Shown here one piece after another: positions 1 through 9,575 of a stretch of DNA of 64,000 nt. Below the pieces are notes generated by a model. That model was given only the letters and a program-made list of their open reading frames with translations. It made no database searches and was not told where the DNA came from. Source of the stretch: an uncultured Pseudomonadales bacterium (GTDB lineage Bacteria > Pseudomonadota > Gammaproteobacteria > Pseudomonadales > Porticoccaceae); NCBI GenBank assembly GCA_943846685.1, contig OX044363.1, positions 248,001-312,000 of the forward strand, given 5' to 3'. A program made the translations under genes and the position numbers. Position 1 is the stretch's first letter, and every line of letters begins with the position of its first letter.

Positions 1-2
1 TT

Positions 3-530
3 TTTGTGGCGCAAAATCTTGGGGTGACTATTTATACTGAGGCCGGCAATCTTATTGCCGGACCGGATCTTATCTTTCAGGTATTGCCGGCGCTGTTTGA
101 GGGTATGGGCGCTACTGGGTTACTGGTGGGCTTTGCGTTCTTTGTGCTGATGTCTATTGCGGCGGTGACTTCTTCAATCTCTATGCTTGAGGTGCCGGTG
201 TCCTATGCGGTGGAGCAGCATAAGGTCGATCGGGTGAAGGCGACCTGGTTGGTGGGTCTGATTATCTTTGCGATCAGTGCGACTATTTCGCTTAACTTCG
301 ATAGCCTGTTTGGCTTTGTGATTACTCTGACCACTGAGCGTGCTCAGCCGTTGCTGAGTATGGTGCTGTGTATTTTTGCCGGGTGGGTTTTTTATCGCAA
401 TAGTATTTTGCAGGAGCTTAAGCAGGGTAGCCCGCATGTGGAGCACGGGCTGTTTTGGAAGATCTGGCCGGTCTATGTGAAGTTTTTCTGTCCGGCGTTG
501 ATTTTGCTGACGTTTGCGCAGGGGCTTTAA
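3..530 (+). CDS. Sodium-dependent transporter, NSS/SLC6 family (C-terminal part)
   Basis: This is the 3' end of a gene that begins before the window; the frame is open from base 3 and the GTG at base 6 is unlikely to be the real start. The 170-odd residues contain several hydrophobic helices separated by short charged loops. The segment with FFVLMSIAAVTSSISMLE matches the region around TM8 of bacterial sodium:neurotransmitter symporters, where an A-A-x-T-S-S run helps form a sodium site. Known members (LeuT-like) import amino acids or related solutes with Na+ across the inner membrane; the substrate here cannot be read. The protein ends in a last hydrophobic helix (ALILLTFAQGL). The gene is followed by a block of palindromic repeats rather than a simple terminator. 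Confidence 0.8.
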   Translation, partial: FVAQNLGVTIYTEAGNLIAGPDLIFQVLPALFEGMGATGLLVGFAFFVLMSIAAVTSSISMLEVPVSYAVEQHKVDRVKATWLVGLIIFAISATISLNFDSLFGFVITLTTERAQPLLSMVLCIFAGWVFYRNSILQELKQGSPHVEHGLFWKIWPVYVKFFCPALILLTFAQGL

Positions 531-558
531 CGCAAAGTTCGTCATACTGGCGCAGGAA

Positions 559-640
559 CGTCACCCTGGCGCAGGCCGGGGCCAGTATCTGTTTATTTTG
601 CAGCGTAATTCTGTAGATCCCAGCCTTCGCCGGGATGACG
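559..640. repeat. Imperfect palindromic genomic repeat (REP/MITE-like)
   Basis: An approximately 30-base left arm (starting CGTCACCCTGGCGCAGG) and right arm (ending CTTCGCCGGGATGACG) are imperfect reverse complements around an AT-rich centre. The arms resemble the GTCATCCCGGCGAAGGC type of hairpin repeat seen between genes in many proteobacteria. It carries no protein. Confidence 0.6.
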
Positions 641-651
641 GTGATGGTTTA

Positions 652-762
652 TTTGTCATCTTGACCGAACGAAGTGAGTGGAAAGATCTCCCGAGGTTAT
701 ACAGAGATCCTTCGGTTCGCTTCACTCTCTCAGGATGACATATAAATGACCTGCAGGGATGA
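652..762. repeat. Palindromic dispersed repeat, copy 1
   Basis: This 111-bp element has two imperfect inverted arms of about 36 bases, the left starting GTCATCTTGACCGAACGAAG and the right ending CACTCTCTCAGGATGAC. It is nearly identical to copy 2 at 776-886. An open frame crosses it but codes for nothing recognisable. The arm motif (CCTGAG...GAAGGATCTC on the other strand) is one of the repeat families I know from many unrelated bacteria. Confidence 0.8.
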
Positions 763-775
763 TCACGCTAGCTTC

Positions 776-886
776 TTTGTCATCTTGACCGAACGAAGTG
801 AGTGGAAAGATCTCCCGAGGTTATACAGAGATCCTTCGGTTCGTTTCACTCTCTCAGGACGACATATAAATGACCTGCAGGGATGA
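776..886. repeat. Palindromic dispersed repeat, copy 2
   Basis: This is a direct second copy of the 652-762 element, offset by 124 bp and differing at only a few positions, mostly C/T or A/G changes. The two copies share the same inverted-arm structure and are separated by a unique spacer of 13 bases. Confidence 0.8.
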
Positions 887-897
887 CAGGTAAAGTA

Positions 898-1452
898 CTA
901 CAAAAACCGGCTGTTCTTTGAAAACTGTCCGCGCAAAAATTCCATCTGATCACCCAGTATGCGGCGGCTGTTAGTCAGCGCCAGATACTCGGCATTATTC
1001 GGCCTATAGGGCAGTGCAACCAATTCCATATTGGCTTCTTCCGGGGTGCGATCGGCTTTGTGTTGATTGCAGCGGCGGCAGGCGGCTACTACATTTTCCC
1101 AGCGATCGGCGCCGCCCCTTGAGGTCGGTTGAATATGATCGCGTGTGAGTTGTATTTCGGTGAATTCCCGTGCGCAGTACATACATAGATGGGCATCGCG
1201 AACAAAAAGCGTGGGGTTTTTTAACGCTGGGTTGGTTCTGGGTCTGGCTAACTGCTCTCCGCCACAGGCGATCATACTTGGCAGTTCAACCACTGAGCGC
1301 AGCCCGGATAGTCGCGAGATACCGCCCTGAACCTGGCGCACCACATCACCCATACTCCAGATCACCAGGTCCCGTGCGTACATACAGACTGCCTCTTCCC
1401 AGTCGAGCCAGCTAATCGGTTGTCCCGCTAAATTGAGTCTGAGTATTTTCAT
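898..1452 (-). CDS. HNH endonuclease domain protein
   Basis: A 184-residue protein whose C-terminal half is an HNH nuclease fold. Cys90-x2-Cys93 and Cys125-x2-Cys128 form the zinc pair, Asp105-His106 the DH of the catalytic motif, Asn120 the central N and His131 the last H. This is the usual pattern for a metal-dependent DNA-nicking domain. The first 80 residues are not typical of restriction enzymes but recur in a family of short HNH proteins found as single genes in gammaproteobacteria. The biological target is unknown. The gene stands alone, divergent from xseB and ending just before the palindromic repeat block. Confidence 0.85.
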   Translation of the reverse strand: MKILRLNLAGQPISWLDWEEAVCMYARDLVIWSMGDVVRQVQGGISRLSGLRSVVELPSMIACGGEQLARPRTNPALKNPTLFVRDAHLCMYCAREFTEIQLTRDHIQPTSRGGADRWENVVAACRRCNQHKADRTPEEANMELVALPYRPNNAEYLALTNSRRILGDQMEFLRGQFSKNSRFL

Positions 1453-1618
1453 TTCACAGCTAACCTGTAGTGATTACTTTTTCCTCTTAACAACTAAATA
1501 TTAGACGACGGAAACCCGCCGAGTCTCAATTTATCTGGCTTTTTCCAATTGACCGCGCTGGCCTTGTTAGTTAGGGTGAACGGCTTGCATGACAATCGTT
1601 TTACAAAGGTAGGCTCAG

Positions 1619-1858
1619 GTGACAAAAGACAAAAAAGCGGTAGATTTTGAACAGCAGTTGGAGAGCCTTGAGGCTTTGGTAGAGTCGCTCGAAAGCGGTG
1701 ATCTCAGTTTGGAAGATTCCTTAAAATCGTTTGAGACTGGTATTAAAGTGGCTCGCGAATGCCAGCAGGCACTTAAGACTGCCGAGCAGAAAGTTGAGCT
1801 GTTAATGCGTCAGGGTGACGAGTTGATCAGTCAGCCTTTTGATGCCTCAGATAGCTAA
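1619..1858 (+). CDS. xseB: Exodeoxyribonuclease VII small subunit
   Basis: A 79-residue protein, close to the normal 80 of the family. It carries the characteristic two-helix pattern (FEQQLESLEALVESLESGDLSLEDSL, split here as FEQQLESLEALVE and LESGDLSLEDSL) and the G-x-x-L/A-x-x-C-x-x-L signature near GIKVARECQQAL. XseB binds the large subunit XseA to form the single-strand-specific exonuclease used in repair. The start is GTG with an AAAGGTAGG ribosome site about 10 bases upstream. It leads directly into ispA (gap 19 bases) and dxs, a gammaproteobacterial order in which xseB heads the isoprenoid operon. Confidence 0.95.
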   Translation: MTKDKKAVDFEQQLESLEALVESLESGDLSLEDSLKSFETGIKVARECQQALKTAEQKVELLMRQGDELISQPFDASDS

Positions 1859-1877
1859 ACTCTATACCCGGCTTTTT

Positions 1878-2765
1878 ATGACAGACTTCAATTCCATTAT
1901 CAGTGATTACACAGCACAGGTTGATGCTCAGCTGGAGGCGATTCTGCCGGCGGCATCGGGCCCGGCTGAACAGCTGTTTGCGGCGATGCGCTATTCGGTA
2001 TTTAACGGTGGCAAGCGGGTGCGTCCGGCACTCTGTTTTGCTGCAGCTGAGGCGGTGGCAAGCAGTGATAGCAATACTGCCAAGGTAGCTGCTGCAGTGG
2101 AGATGATTCACGCCTATTCATTGATTCACGATGATCTACCGGCGATGGATAATGATGATCTGCGTCGCGGCAAGCCGACCTGTCATATCCAGTTTGGTGA
2201 AGCGACGGCAATTTTAGCCGGTGATGGCCTGCAATCCCTGGCCTTTCAACAGCTTACTCAGCTCAGAGATATTCCAGCGCAGACAGTGGTTGAGCTGATT
2301 GGTCTATTGTCCGGCCTCGGCGGCTGCGACGGTATGGTGACCGGTCAGGCGATTGATCTGGCGGCGACTGGAACAGCGCTTAACCTGCAACAGCTAAAGA
2401 CGATGCACGCCCATAAAACCGGCGCTTTAATTGAGGCCAGTGTGCTGATGGGTGCGATTGCCACAGCACAGGTAAGTCCCCAGCAACTGTCGGCGCTAAA
2501 ACAGTTTTCTACGGCCATCGGCCTGGCATTTCAGATTCAGGACGATATTCTCGATGTTGAGAGCTCCACCGAGATGCTCGGCAAACAGCAGGGTTCTGAT
2601 ATCACCAATCAAAAGTCCACCTACACCTCTATTCTGGGTCTGGAAGAGGCGCGCAGTGAAGCCGCGGCACTCTATCAGCAGAGTATGCAGGCACTGGATA
2701 TCTTCGCTGACAAAGCCGATAGCCTACGCGGGATTGCTGACTTTATCGTCAAACGTAATCACTGA
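1878..2765 (+). CDS. ispA: Farnesyl diphosphate synthase (short-chain polyprenyl synthase)
   Basis: The enzyme condenses IPP with DMAPP and GPP to make farnesyl diphosphate in the cytosol. The protein is 295 aa when started at the ATG at 1878, the usual length. An in-frame start at 1839 would overlap xseB and add 13 residues not seen in the family. It has GGKR (about 44-47), the first aspartate-rich motif DDLPAMD (85-91) and the second QDDILD (about 222). The two residues before the first Asp-rich motif, I and H, are compatible with a C15-forming enzyme. It sits between xseB and dxs, so precursor supply and chain assembly are co-transcribed. Confidence 0.95.
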   Translation: MTDFNSIISDYTAQVDAQLEAILPAASGPAEQLFAAMRYSVFNGGKRVRPALCFAAAEAVASSDSNTAKVAAAVEMIHAYSLIHDDLPAMDNDDLRRGKPTCHIQFGEATAILAGDGLQSLAFQQLTQLRDIPAQTVVELIGLLSGLGGCDGMVTGQAIDLAATGTALNLQQLKTMHAHKTGALIEASVLMGAIATAQVSPQQLSALKQFSTAIGLAFQIQDDILDVESSTEMLGKQQGSDITNQKSTYTSILGLEEARSEAAALYQQSMQALDIFADKADSLRGIADFIVKRNH

Positions 2766-2770
2766 CTTAA

Positions 2771-2795
2771 AAATAAGCGAGCCGAGCTCTTATTT
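2771..2795 (+). terminator. Weak hairpin between ispA and dxs
   Basis: The sequence AAATAAGCGAGC-CG-AGCTCTTATTT can fold into a stem of about 10 bp with a two-base bulge and a short loop. There is no long U run, so it is more likely an mRNA stability or attenuation structure than a full terminator. Confidence 0.3.
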
Positions 2796-2830
2796 GGTGT
2801 AAAATCTGTAAACAGCATCAATAAGCAGCA

Positions 2831-4771
2831 ATGAAAAAAAGCATGCCAAAAACATTCAATGACATCCCTCTCGCGCGTCCTGATACTCCGCTACTGGATA
2901 GCGTTAATCAGCCCGCTGATCTGCGTGACTTTACTCCGCAGCAGTTGCTCGCACTGGCGGATGAGCTGCGCCACTTTATGCTCTATTGCGTGGGAAGAAC
3001 TGGCGGCCATTTTGGTGCCGGCCTGGGTGTTACCGAATTAACTATTGCCCTGCATTATGTTTTTAATACTCCGGACGATCGCCTGATCTGGGATGTGGGC
3101 CATCAGACATACCCCCATAAAATTCTTACCGGCCGCCGCGAGCAGATGCTCAGTATGCGCCAAAAAGACGGTTTATCCGGCTTTCCAAAACGCTCTGAGA
3201 GCGAATACGATACCTTTGGTGTGGGCCATTCGAGCACCTCTATAAGTGCCGCACTGGGTATGGCGATGGGTTCGGCACAGCTGGGCTCTGAGCGCAAAAC
3301 CGTGGCGATTATGGGCGATGGTGCAATGACCGCTGGTATGGCTTTTGAAGCGATTAACCATGCGGCTCATGTGGATAAGAACCTGTTGGTTGTGCTCAAC
3401 GACAATCAGATGTCGATCTCGCGAAATGTCGGTGGCCTGTCGACTTATTTCTCCAAGCTGTGGGCGAGCAAGTTTTACAACCAGATGCGTGAGCGCGGCA
3501 AAAAGGCTTTGCGACCTCTCCCCCATGCCAGTGCTTTTGTTCGTCGCACTGAAGAATATATGAAAAGCATGGTCTCTCCGGCGACCATCTTTGAAGAGTT
3601 GGGCTTCTATTATGTGGGTCCAATTGATGGCCATGATCTGCCTTTGCTCGTGGAGACATTGGCTAATATCAATGAGATTAATGGCCCGGTGCTACTTCAT
3701 ATTATTACCCATAAGGGCAAAGGCTTTGCGCCGGCAGAAAATGATCCGGTGGGTTATCACGCGCTGAATAAAATTGAGCCCAAGCCAACAGTAGCCCCTG
3801 CTCAACCGAGCCAAACCGCCTCCAAGCCAAAGTACCAAAAAGTGTTTGGTGACTGGCTCTGCGATATGGCGGAACAGGATAATCGTCTGGTGGGTATTAC
3901 TCCGGCCATGTGTGATGGCTCGGGGATGAATGAATTCTCTCAGCGCTTTCCGGATCGTTACGAAGATGTGGCAATTGCCGAACAGCATGCGGTCACTCTG
4001 GCGGCCGGCATGGCCTGCGAGGGTTCAAAGCCGGTTGTGGCTATTTACTCGACCTTTTTACAGCGCGCCTACGACCAGTTAATTCACGATGTGGCGCTGC
4101 AAAATCTGGATGTGTTATTTGCTCTGGATCGCGCTGGACTGGTTGGCGAAGATGGTGCCACCCATGCCGGTGCCTACGATATTAGCTATTTGCGCTGCAT
4201 CCCCAATATGCTGGTGATGACACCTTCCGACGAAAATGAGACCCGCCAACTTTTATATACCGGCTATCAGCACAGTGGCCCTGCGGCGGTTCGCTATCCT
4301 CGTGGTACTGGGCCCGGTGCAGTGATTGAACAACAGATGACCGCACTGCCTGTGGGCGTGGGTGTTATGCGCCGCGAAGGTACTGGTGTGGCGATCTTAA
4401 ACTTCGGTACTCTGCTCGCCTCAGGTCTTGAGGTTGCTGAACAGCTCGATGCCAGTGTTGCCGATATGCGCTTTGTTAAGCCTATCGACAAGGCGATGAT
4501 TCTCGATCTCGCCAGCCGCCACCAACTGTTGGTGACCCTGGAGGAAAACAGTATTGCCGGCGGTGCAGGCTCTGCGGTCAATGAGTTTCTTGCGCAACAG
4601 GGTATTGTGATGCCGGTGCTGCAGCTCGGCCTGCCGGATACCTTTGTCGATCATGGCAGCCACGATCAACAGCTTGCGTCTCTGGGTCTTGATAGTGCGG
4701 GCATATTGGCCTCTATCAGCAAGCGTCTGGAACTTCTCGATACTGCTGTGGGAAAAAAGAGCGCTCTATAA
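2831..4771 (+). CDS. dxs: 1-Deoxy-D-xylulose-5-phosphate synthase
   Basis: This is the first enzyme of the MEP isoprenoid pathway, joining pyruvate and glyceraldehyde 3-phosphate with thiamine diphosphate. At 646 aa it is slightly longer than the common 620. [14 protein letters not shown] near residue 58 supplies the active-site His. [13 protein letters not shown] (about 161) with LNDNQMSIS forms the ThDP/Mg site. The pyrimidine domain carries [15 protein letters not shown] with the catalytic Glu, and the transketolase C-terminal domain follows. An alternative ATG lies four codons in (2843). It lies 65 bp after ispA. Confidence 0.97.
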   Translation: MKKSMPKTFNDIPLARPDTPLLDSVNQPADLRDFTPQQLLALADELRHFMLYCVGRTGGHFGAGLGVTELTIALHYVFNTPDDRLIWDVGHQTYPHKILTGRREQMLSMRQKDGLSGFPKRSESEYDTFGVGHSSTSISAALGMAMGSAQLGSERKTVAIMGDGAMTAGMAFEAINHAAHVDKNLLVVLNDNQMSISRNVGGLSTYFSKLWASKFYNQMRERGKKALRPLPHASAFVRRTEEYMKSMVSPATIFEELGFYYVGPIDGHDLPLLVETLANINEINGPVLLHIITHKGKGFAPAENDPVGYHALNKIEPKPTVAPAQPSQTASKPKYQKVFGDWLCDMAEQDNRLVGITPAMCDGSGMNEFSQRFPDRYEDVAIAEQHAVTLAAGMACEGSKPVVAIYSTFLQRAYDQLIHDVALQNLDVLFALDRAGLVGEDGATHAGAYDISYLRCIPNMLVMTPSDENETRQLLYTGYQHSGPAAVRYPRGTGPGAVIEQQMTALPVGVGVMRREGTGVAILNFGTLLASGLEVAEQLDASVADMRFVKPIDKAMILDLASRHQLLVTLEENSIAGGAGSAVNEFLAQQGIVMPVLQLGLPDTFVDHGSHDQQLASLGLDSAGILASISKRLELLDTAVGKKSAL

Positions 4772-4800
4772 ATACCATTTAAAAAAAGGATACTTCAGCT

Positions 4801-5430
4801 ATGAAACTCTATGATTATGCTATCGCACCCAACCCTCGCAGAGTAACAATTTTTATTGCTGAAAAAGGTATCGAAATAGAAACCGTGCAGATTGATCTTC
4901 GCGCCGGTGAGCAGAAAACCCCTGAATTTACCGCCCTAAATCCTATGCAGGATGTGCCTGCCCTAGAGCTCGATGATGGCAGCTGTATCAATCAGGTCAA
5001 TGCGATCTGTCGCTATCTGGAAGAGGTCTACCCACAGCCGCCACTTTACGGCCGCACAGCAGTGGAGCGGGCTCAGGTGGAATCCTGGAATCACCGTATT
5101 CAGAACAATGGAATTTTGGCAGTGACTGAAGCCTACAGAAACTCTTCTCCGTTCTTTGCCAATCGTGCAGTTACCGGGCCCAATGCCTATGCACAGATTC
5201 CCGAACTGAGTGAACGCGGTCTAAAGCGCATCGGCGATTTCTACACTGATATGAATGCCCACTTTGCCGACAATCAATTTGTGATGGGCGACTATTTTTC
5301 GGTGGTGGATATCACTGCCTATATCACCGTCGATTTTGCCAAGTGGGTAAAGATGTCTATTCCCGAAGACTGTACTCACCTGCAGCGCTGGTTTGATGAG
5401 GTGGGTTCTCGTCCCAGCATTAGCCAATAG
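4801..5430 (+). CDS. Glutathione S-transferase-like protein
   Basis: A 209-aa soluble protein with an N-terminal thioredoxin-fold half (MKLYDYAIAPNPRRVTIFIAE; cis-Pro in MQDVPALEL) and an all-helical C-terminal half. The glutathione-binding E-S-x-A-I turn is changed to N-Q-V-N-A-I, so thiol binding may be atypical. Members conjugate or reduce with glutathione; the substrate is unknown. An AAAAAGGA ribosome site lies just before the ATG. It follows dxs by 29 bases and may read from the same transcript, ending at the shared terminator at 5485. Confidence 0.88.
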   Translation: MKLYDYAIAPNPRRVTIFIAEKGIEIETVQIDLRAGEQKTPEFTALNPMQDVPALELDDGSCINQVNAICRYLEEVYPQPPLYGRTAVERAQVESWNHRIQNNGILAVTEAYRNSSPFFANRAVTGPNAYAQIPELSERGLKRIGDFYTDMNAHFADNQFVMGDYFSVVDITAYITVDFAKWVKMSIPEDCTHLQRWFDEVGSRPSISQ

Positions 5431-5484
5431 TTTCTAATCAATAGCCTCTAGTTAAGAGGCCCAAAAAAATCCTGCCCATAAAAA

Positions 5485-5519
5485 AAGCCCTGACCGGAAT
5501 CCGGTCAGGGCTTTTTTAC
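5485..5519. terminator. Bidirectional rho-independent terminator
   Basis: Perfect stem AAGCCCTGACCGG / CCGGTCAGGGCTT around a short AAT loop, flanked by an A run on the left and a T run on the right. It therefore works for the GST gene on the plus strand and for the GH81 gene arriving on the minus strand. Confidence 0.93.
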
Positions 5520-5544
5520 AAACTGCTTACTGTCTCAACAGCGA

Positions 5545-8500
5545 TTACTGCTCAATGGTAAAGCCGTAAGGTGCCGCATTAACGGTTTTGCCATCGCTGT
5601 AGGTTACGGTCTTGGTCTGACCGGTAAAGTTATAAACCACATAGGTTCTAACCGCACCTTTATCAAACGCAACTGCCGCCGGATCATTGGCCGTCAGTTC
5701 ACCAGTACCCATCTTAAAGTGACCTAGCTCTTTAAAGGTATGCAACCAGTGGTAGGTATGCGCCTTTGACTCACCGGCCTCAGCGCCATAGTTACTTCCA
5801 ACACTGTTGTAGTCTGCCAGGGCAGCATCAGCATCAGTCATGGCCCAGAGATTCCACCAGAGGTCAGTCCACTCATTGGCCTTAAGACCTGTGGGCTTAC
5901 CATTGGTTGACTCGGTCATACCCAGTTCAAAGTAGTCTTGCATATAGTCTGCATACTGACCCACATAGAGAATCAATGGGTTTGAAGGCAGACCCTGAAT
6001 ACCGAGAATATGCGCGTAAGCTGGGCTAAACCAGGTAGAGAAGTCGGCACCACTACCCCAGACAATCGAGGTGGTGATTTTGGTATAGCCCGCAGGGAAG
6101 TTATTGTAGTCTGCGCCGAGGTTGTTGTAGCCGTCGATATTGTTCCAGTACTGCCAGAAAGCCGAAGTCGTAGAGGCATGCATATACATACCCTTATCTA
6201 CAATATCCTCCTTACCCACTGCCAGACCATAAAGCACCATGGCGCCGTAGGCATTAGCTGCCTCTGAGGTAGACTCATTGTTATTGCCCTGTACTGCATC
6301 GCCTTTACCGTCAGCCCAAGAAAAACCATTGGCTGGGTCAAAGTTACGCAATTTCGGGAACATCTCTTCGCTATCATCACCCGCATAGTCACGAATCAGC
6401 AGCTCAATCATTGGGCCGTACTGATCGTCGCCACACCAGGCAACATCGACACGACAGATCTCAGCCGCAGCGCGCACAAAGTAGCCGTAGTGGAAGTGGT
6501 GATCAGCCATACGCTGGTGTGAGCCGTACGCTTCTTCGATACCAAACAGGGCATCCCACTCTTCGTCATAGGCGAAGTATTTATTGATATCCAGCTCACC
6601 ATCGGTCTCTGCGGTAAACCAGTCGGCAAGCTCAACTTTCAGCCAGTCGATTAACTCACCGGCTTCCGCGTCCATACCGATAGAATGTGCCAGAGCTGCA
6701 GTTTCAGCAACCTTGCCATAACCTTTACCGGACCAGTAGGTATCAGTACTGTTATACCACTCATCCTCACCCGCATTTACAAAGGAGGTAACCAGCGCTT
6801 CAAGAGTAGCCTGATCATAGGTTCCTGAAATTGAAGGCATGGTAGGCAGAACACCGGTAAATGGCAGGTCATAACTAAAGCCATCTGTCTCAGCGAACTT
6901 GATCATACCGCGAGCACTGCGGATCTTGTAAGCAGAGGTTGTCTGGTCAGAGTTCTTCCAGTGTAGCGGGTGCAGGCCAACAACAGTATCCGCTGGATTG
7001 CCCTGAGCATCTAGGTAGCTGTGATTGACGGTAACTGTATTGGTGCTTCGATCAACCGTGTAACCAATCTCAACGGAAGCTACTTTGTTGCGCGCTTTGG
7101 CAGCAAAGAAGTTGCTCATACTGTTACTTGAATCGCCACCTATCTCGGGAAGGTAGGTCAGGGTAAATTCTTTTGAGGTATTGTTAATGGTGATCTCATT
7201 GCTCGAGATATTAGAGAAGGTCGTTACTCCCTCACCACTCAATAAAATGTTATTGCGAATACCAGCAATATTAGTCCAGATACCCAGGTGGTTACCCTGA
7301 TTGTAGAAAGTACCTTTTTCTCCACCGTCTTCACGCAGTGTACGCACCAGTGGATTACCCTGATAAACCTTGAAATAAACATAGGGTGAGCCATGAACAA
7401 AGGTGGCATCCATCACTTGGGTAGCACCAGATTTCCACTGTACGGTCACTGAGCCATCGCTGTGATCCGCAACATAGGCATCCATATTGCTGTAAGCCGA
7501 GTTGGCAATTGCCACGCCTTCAAACACTTCATCAAAGGGCACTGGGCCTTCATATCTTGGGAATTTATTGCCGAAGTCTTTAAAGCCACTTGGAATACCG
7601 TTGATACGCGCGCCTTTATTGGAGATACGCGCTCTGATTGGATCTGGTGTGATATAGGCCGCTTTACTGACATCGCCAACAGTCATCTCACCAACAAATG
7701 AAACCGACCCCCACCACTTATGGGTTGGCACTGGTTTATTCAGGGCTTCACCGGTTAGCTGTGGAGACAACTTTGTAGGTGTTCCTGTCGGGATTCTTGA
7801 CTCTGCATCACAGGCGGCAATAGCCGGCTCTGTAACACCAGCATTGTAAATCCAGTTACCGTAGTCAACTGCACAGCGGTAGCTGGCAACATTGATGGTA
7901 TCGGAAACACTACCGGCACCATAAGGAAGGGCCGTATAGTCAGTTGTACTTGGCGGTAATGGCGTACCCGGATTGGGTTCTGCCTGGCCAACATCATCCG
8001 TCACTACGATATCTTTAACGATAACCGGTGAATTTCGCTCAACCACATACATCAGGAATGATGAGTAAGTATTTGACGCACCCTGCGATGGAACATTCAC
8101 AGTATATTCCTGCTCAGCTTCACCGCTGATCAAAATTGGTGGCAAGTCAAAGGCAGGCTGAACATCCGGATAAGGCATACGTTCAAATCTGAAATAGACA
8201 TTGGTATCACTGCCGCCCGGTGCAACCGCTGCGGTAAAGGTAATCGAACCTGCATTGGCAAAGGTGAAGGGATAGATATCCGTATTCAGGTTAGCAAAGC
8301 CAGCCCAAGCGTCTGCGACGGATGGGAAGCCATAGGATGAGTCTGCTTCCAGATACACTGCACCACCAAAGCCTTCGATCATATCAACCGCACCAACTGC
8401 GGTTGAGCTACCGTCTGTAGACCCACCATCAGTTGAACCGCCATCAGTAGTCCCGCCATCGGAAGAACCGTCTGTTGAACCGCCGTCAGTTCCACCCGAA

Positions 8501-9339
8501 TTATTACTGTGTGTAGTCACGACAATATCTTTGACCATTACCGTCTGATCTTGATCAACCACATACATCAGGAATGATGCGTAAGTATTGCCTGCAGCCT
8601 GTGCAGGAATAGCGACTGTGTATTGCTGCTCAGCTTCACCGCTGATAACCACAGAATCCAGATTAAAAGAGGGGTCGACATCTGGATGAGGCAAACGCTC
8701 AAATCTAAAGTAGACACCGGTATCACTGCCGCCCGCTGCGACTGCTGCTGTAAAGGTAATCGAACCGCCATTGGCAAAGGCAAACGGATAGATATCGGTA
8801 TTTAGGTTAGCAAAACCAGCCCATACTTCTGCACCTGCTGGATAGGTAAAGTTACTACCATCAACAATTGCACCACCAAAGCCTTCGATCATTTCAACCG
8901 CACCTACTGCGGTAGAGATACCATCTGTTGAACCGCCGTCTGTGGTGCCGCCGTCTGAAGAACCGTCTGAAGAACCGTCTGAAGAACCGTCTGAAGAACC
9001 GTCTGTAGAACCATCGGTAGAACCATCGGTAGAACCATCGGTAGAACCATCGGTAGAACCATCAGTTGAACCATCAGTTGAACCATCAGTTGAACCATCA
9101 GTTGAACCATCGGTAGAACCATCGGTAGAACCATCGGTAGAACCATCGGTAGAACCATCAGTTGAACCGTCAGTTGAACCATCGGTAGAACCGTCAGTAG
9201 TCCCACCATCAGTGTTACCCGGCGGAAGGGGGCTTTCGCCAGGATAAATACTGCCACCACCGCCACCACCGCCACCACAGGCTTGCAAAGTCAGTATCGA
9301 GACCAATAGATATAAAGGCGCTAAGCTCTTAATTTTCAA
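5545..9339 (-). CDS. GH81 endo-beta-1,3-glucanase lipoprotein with two CBM-like domains
   Basis: A large surface lipoprotein predicted to cut laminarin-type beta-1,3-glucan. I start it at the TTG at 9339, which has a GAGGGAG ribosome site 6-7 bases upstream; the longer frame begins with another TTG at 9354 (1269 aa). Signal peptide with lipobox LQAC is followed by poly-Gly. A TDGS-repeat linker (about residues 47-140) follows, then two copies of a beta-rich domain of about 130 aa (around 150-285 and 322-455) that begin MIEGFGGA and end VKDIVVT. The catalytic domain (about 475 to the end) shows GH81 hallmarks: [16 protein letters not shown] (about 950), FPKLRNFDP and [10 protein letters not shown] (about 1026), which hold the family Asp and Glu residues. 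The neighbouring lipoprotein gene shares the signal peptide and the repeat domain. Confidence 0.93.
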   Translation of the reverse strand: MKIKSLAPLYLLVSILTLQACGGGGGGGGSIYPGESPLPPGNTDGGTTDGSTDGSTDGSTDGSTDGSTDGSTDGSTDGSTDGSTDGSTDGSTDGSTDGSTDGSTDGSTDGSTDGSSDGSSDGSSDGSSDGGTTDGGSTDGISTAVGAVEMIEGFGGAIVDGSNFTYPAGAEVWAGFANLNTDIYPFAFANGGSITFTAAVAAGGSDTGVYFRFERLPHPDVDPSFNLDSVVISGEAEQQYTVAIPAQAAGNTYASFLMYVVDQDQTVMVKDIVVTTHSNNSGGTDGGSTDGSSDGGTTDGGSTDGGSTDGSSTAVGAVDMIEGFGGAVYLEADSSYGFPSVADAWAGFANLNTDIYPFTFANAGSITFTAAVAPGGSDTNVYFRFERMPYPDVQPAFDLPPILISGEAEQEYTVNVPSQGASNTYSSFLMYVVERNSPVIVKDIVVTDDVGQAEPNPGTPLPPSTTDYTALPYGAGSVSDTINVASYRCAVDYGNWIYNAGVTEPAIAACDAESRIPTGTPTKLSPQLTGEALNKPVPTHKWWGSVSFVGEMTVGDVSKAAYITPDPIRARISNKGARINGIPSGFKDFGNKFPRYEGPVPFDEVFEGVAIANSAYSNMDAYVADHSDGSVTVQWKSGATQVMDATFVHGSPYVYFKVYQGNPLVRTLREDGGEKGTFYNQGNHLGIWTNIAGIRNNILLSGEGVTTFSNISSNEITINNTSKEFTLTYLPEIGGDSSNSMSNFFAAKARNKVASVEIGYTVDRSTNTVTVNHSYLDAQGNPADTVVGLHPLHWKNSDQTTSAYKIRSARGMIKFAETDGFSYDLPFTGVLPTMPSISGTYDQATLEALVTSFVNAGEDEWYNSTDTYWSGKGYGKVAETAALAHSIGMDAEAGELIDWLKVELADWFTAETDGELDINKYFAYDEEWDALFGIEEAYGSHQRMADHHFHYGYFVRAAAEICRVDVAWCGDDQYGPMIELLIRDYAGDDSEEMFPKLRNFDPANGFSWADGKGDAVQGNNNESTSEAANAYGAMVLYGLAVGKEDIVDKGMYMHASTTSAFWQYWNNIDGYNNLGADYNNFPAGYTKITTSIVWGSGADFSTWFSPAYAHILGIQGLPSNPLILYVGQYADYMQDYFELGMTESTNGKPTGLKANEWTDLWWNLWAMTDADAALADYNSVGSNYGAEAGESKAHTYHWLHTFKELGHFKMGTGELTANDPAAVAFDKGAVRTYVVYNFTGQTKTVTYSDGKTVNAAPYGFTIEQ
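8953..9192 (-). repeat. 12-bp minisatellite encoding (TDGS/SDGS)n
   Basis: Twenty uninterrupted 12-bp units occur inside the GH81 gene. Variants such as ATCGGTAGAACC, ATCAGTTGAACC and GTCTGAAGAACC (plus strand) occur in blocks of identical units, a sign of recent slippage. Each unit encodes four residues, so unit gain or loss keeps the frame and only changes linker length. Confidence 0.95.
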
Positions 9340-9497
9340 GATTTTCTCCCTCAAACTTCTTTAATTATTTTTTGTTTAGATTTTTATAATTTGGCTAAAT
9401 AGCCTTTTTTCCGCAATTATTATGAACCTGATCGAGAATAAAGATATAGGCATTCGACCAGTTGATTTGCTCTTGCGGTAAATGGGGCCTCTAAACG

Positions 9498-9527
9498 AAA
9501 AAAGCCCTCCTAGGAGGGCTTTTTTGG
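9498..9527 (-). terminator. Rho-independent terminator after the four-domain lipoprotein
   Basis: The perfect palindrome AAGCCCTCCTAGGAGGGCTT is flanked by A and T runs. On the minus strand it follows the stop at 9576 and ends in six T. It separates this gene from the GH81 gene, so the two are probably transcribed independently. Confidence 0.88.
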
Positions 9528-9575
9528 GTCAGCCAGTCATTCTGCCCCCATAGAGGGCAGAACCTTACTGTTTTC

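Noticed and set aside
514..738. Open frame across the palindromic repeat block
   Set aside because: It lies wholly in dispersed non-coding repeats (SEWKDLP-type reading) and has no protein homology that I recognise.
8942..9247. Plus-strand open frame of PSVEP/PSEEP repeats
   Set aside because: It is the reverse complement of the TDGS minisatellite inside the GH81 gene; no ribosome site and no independent evidence.
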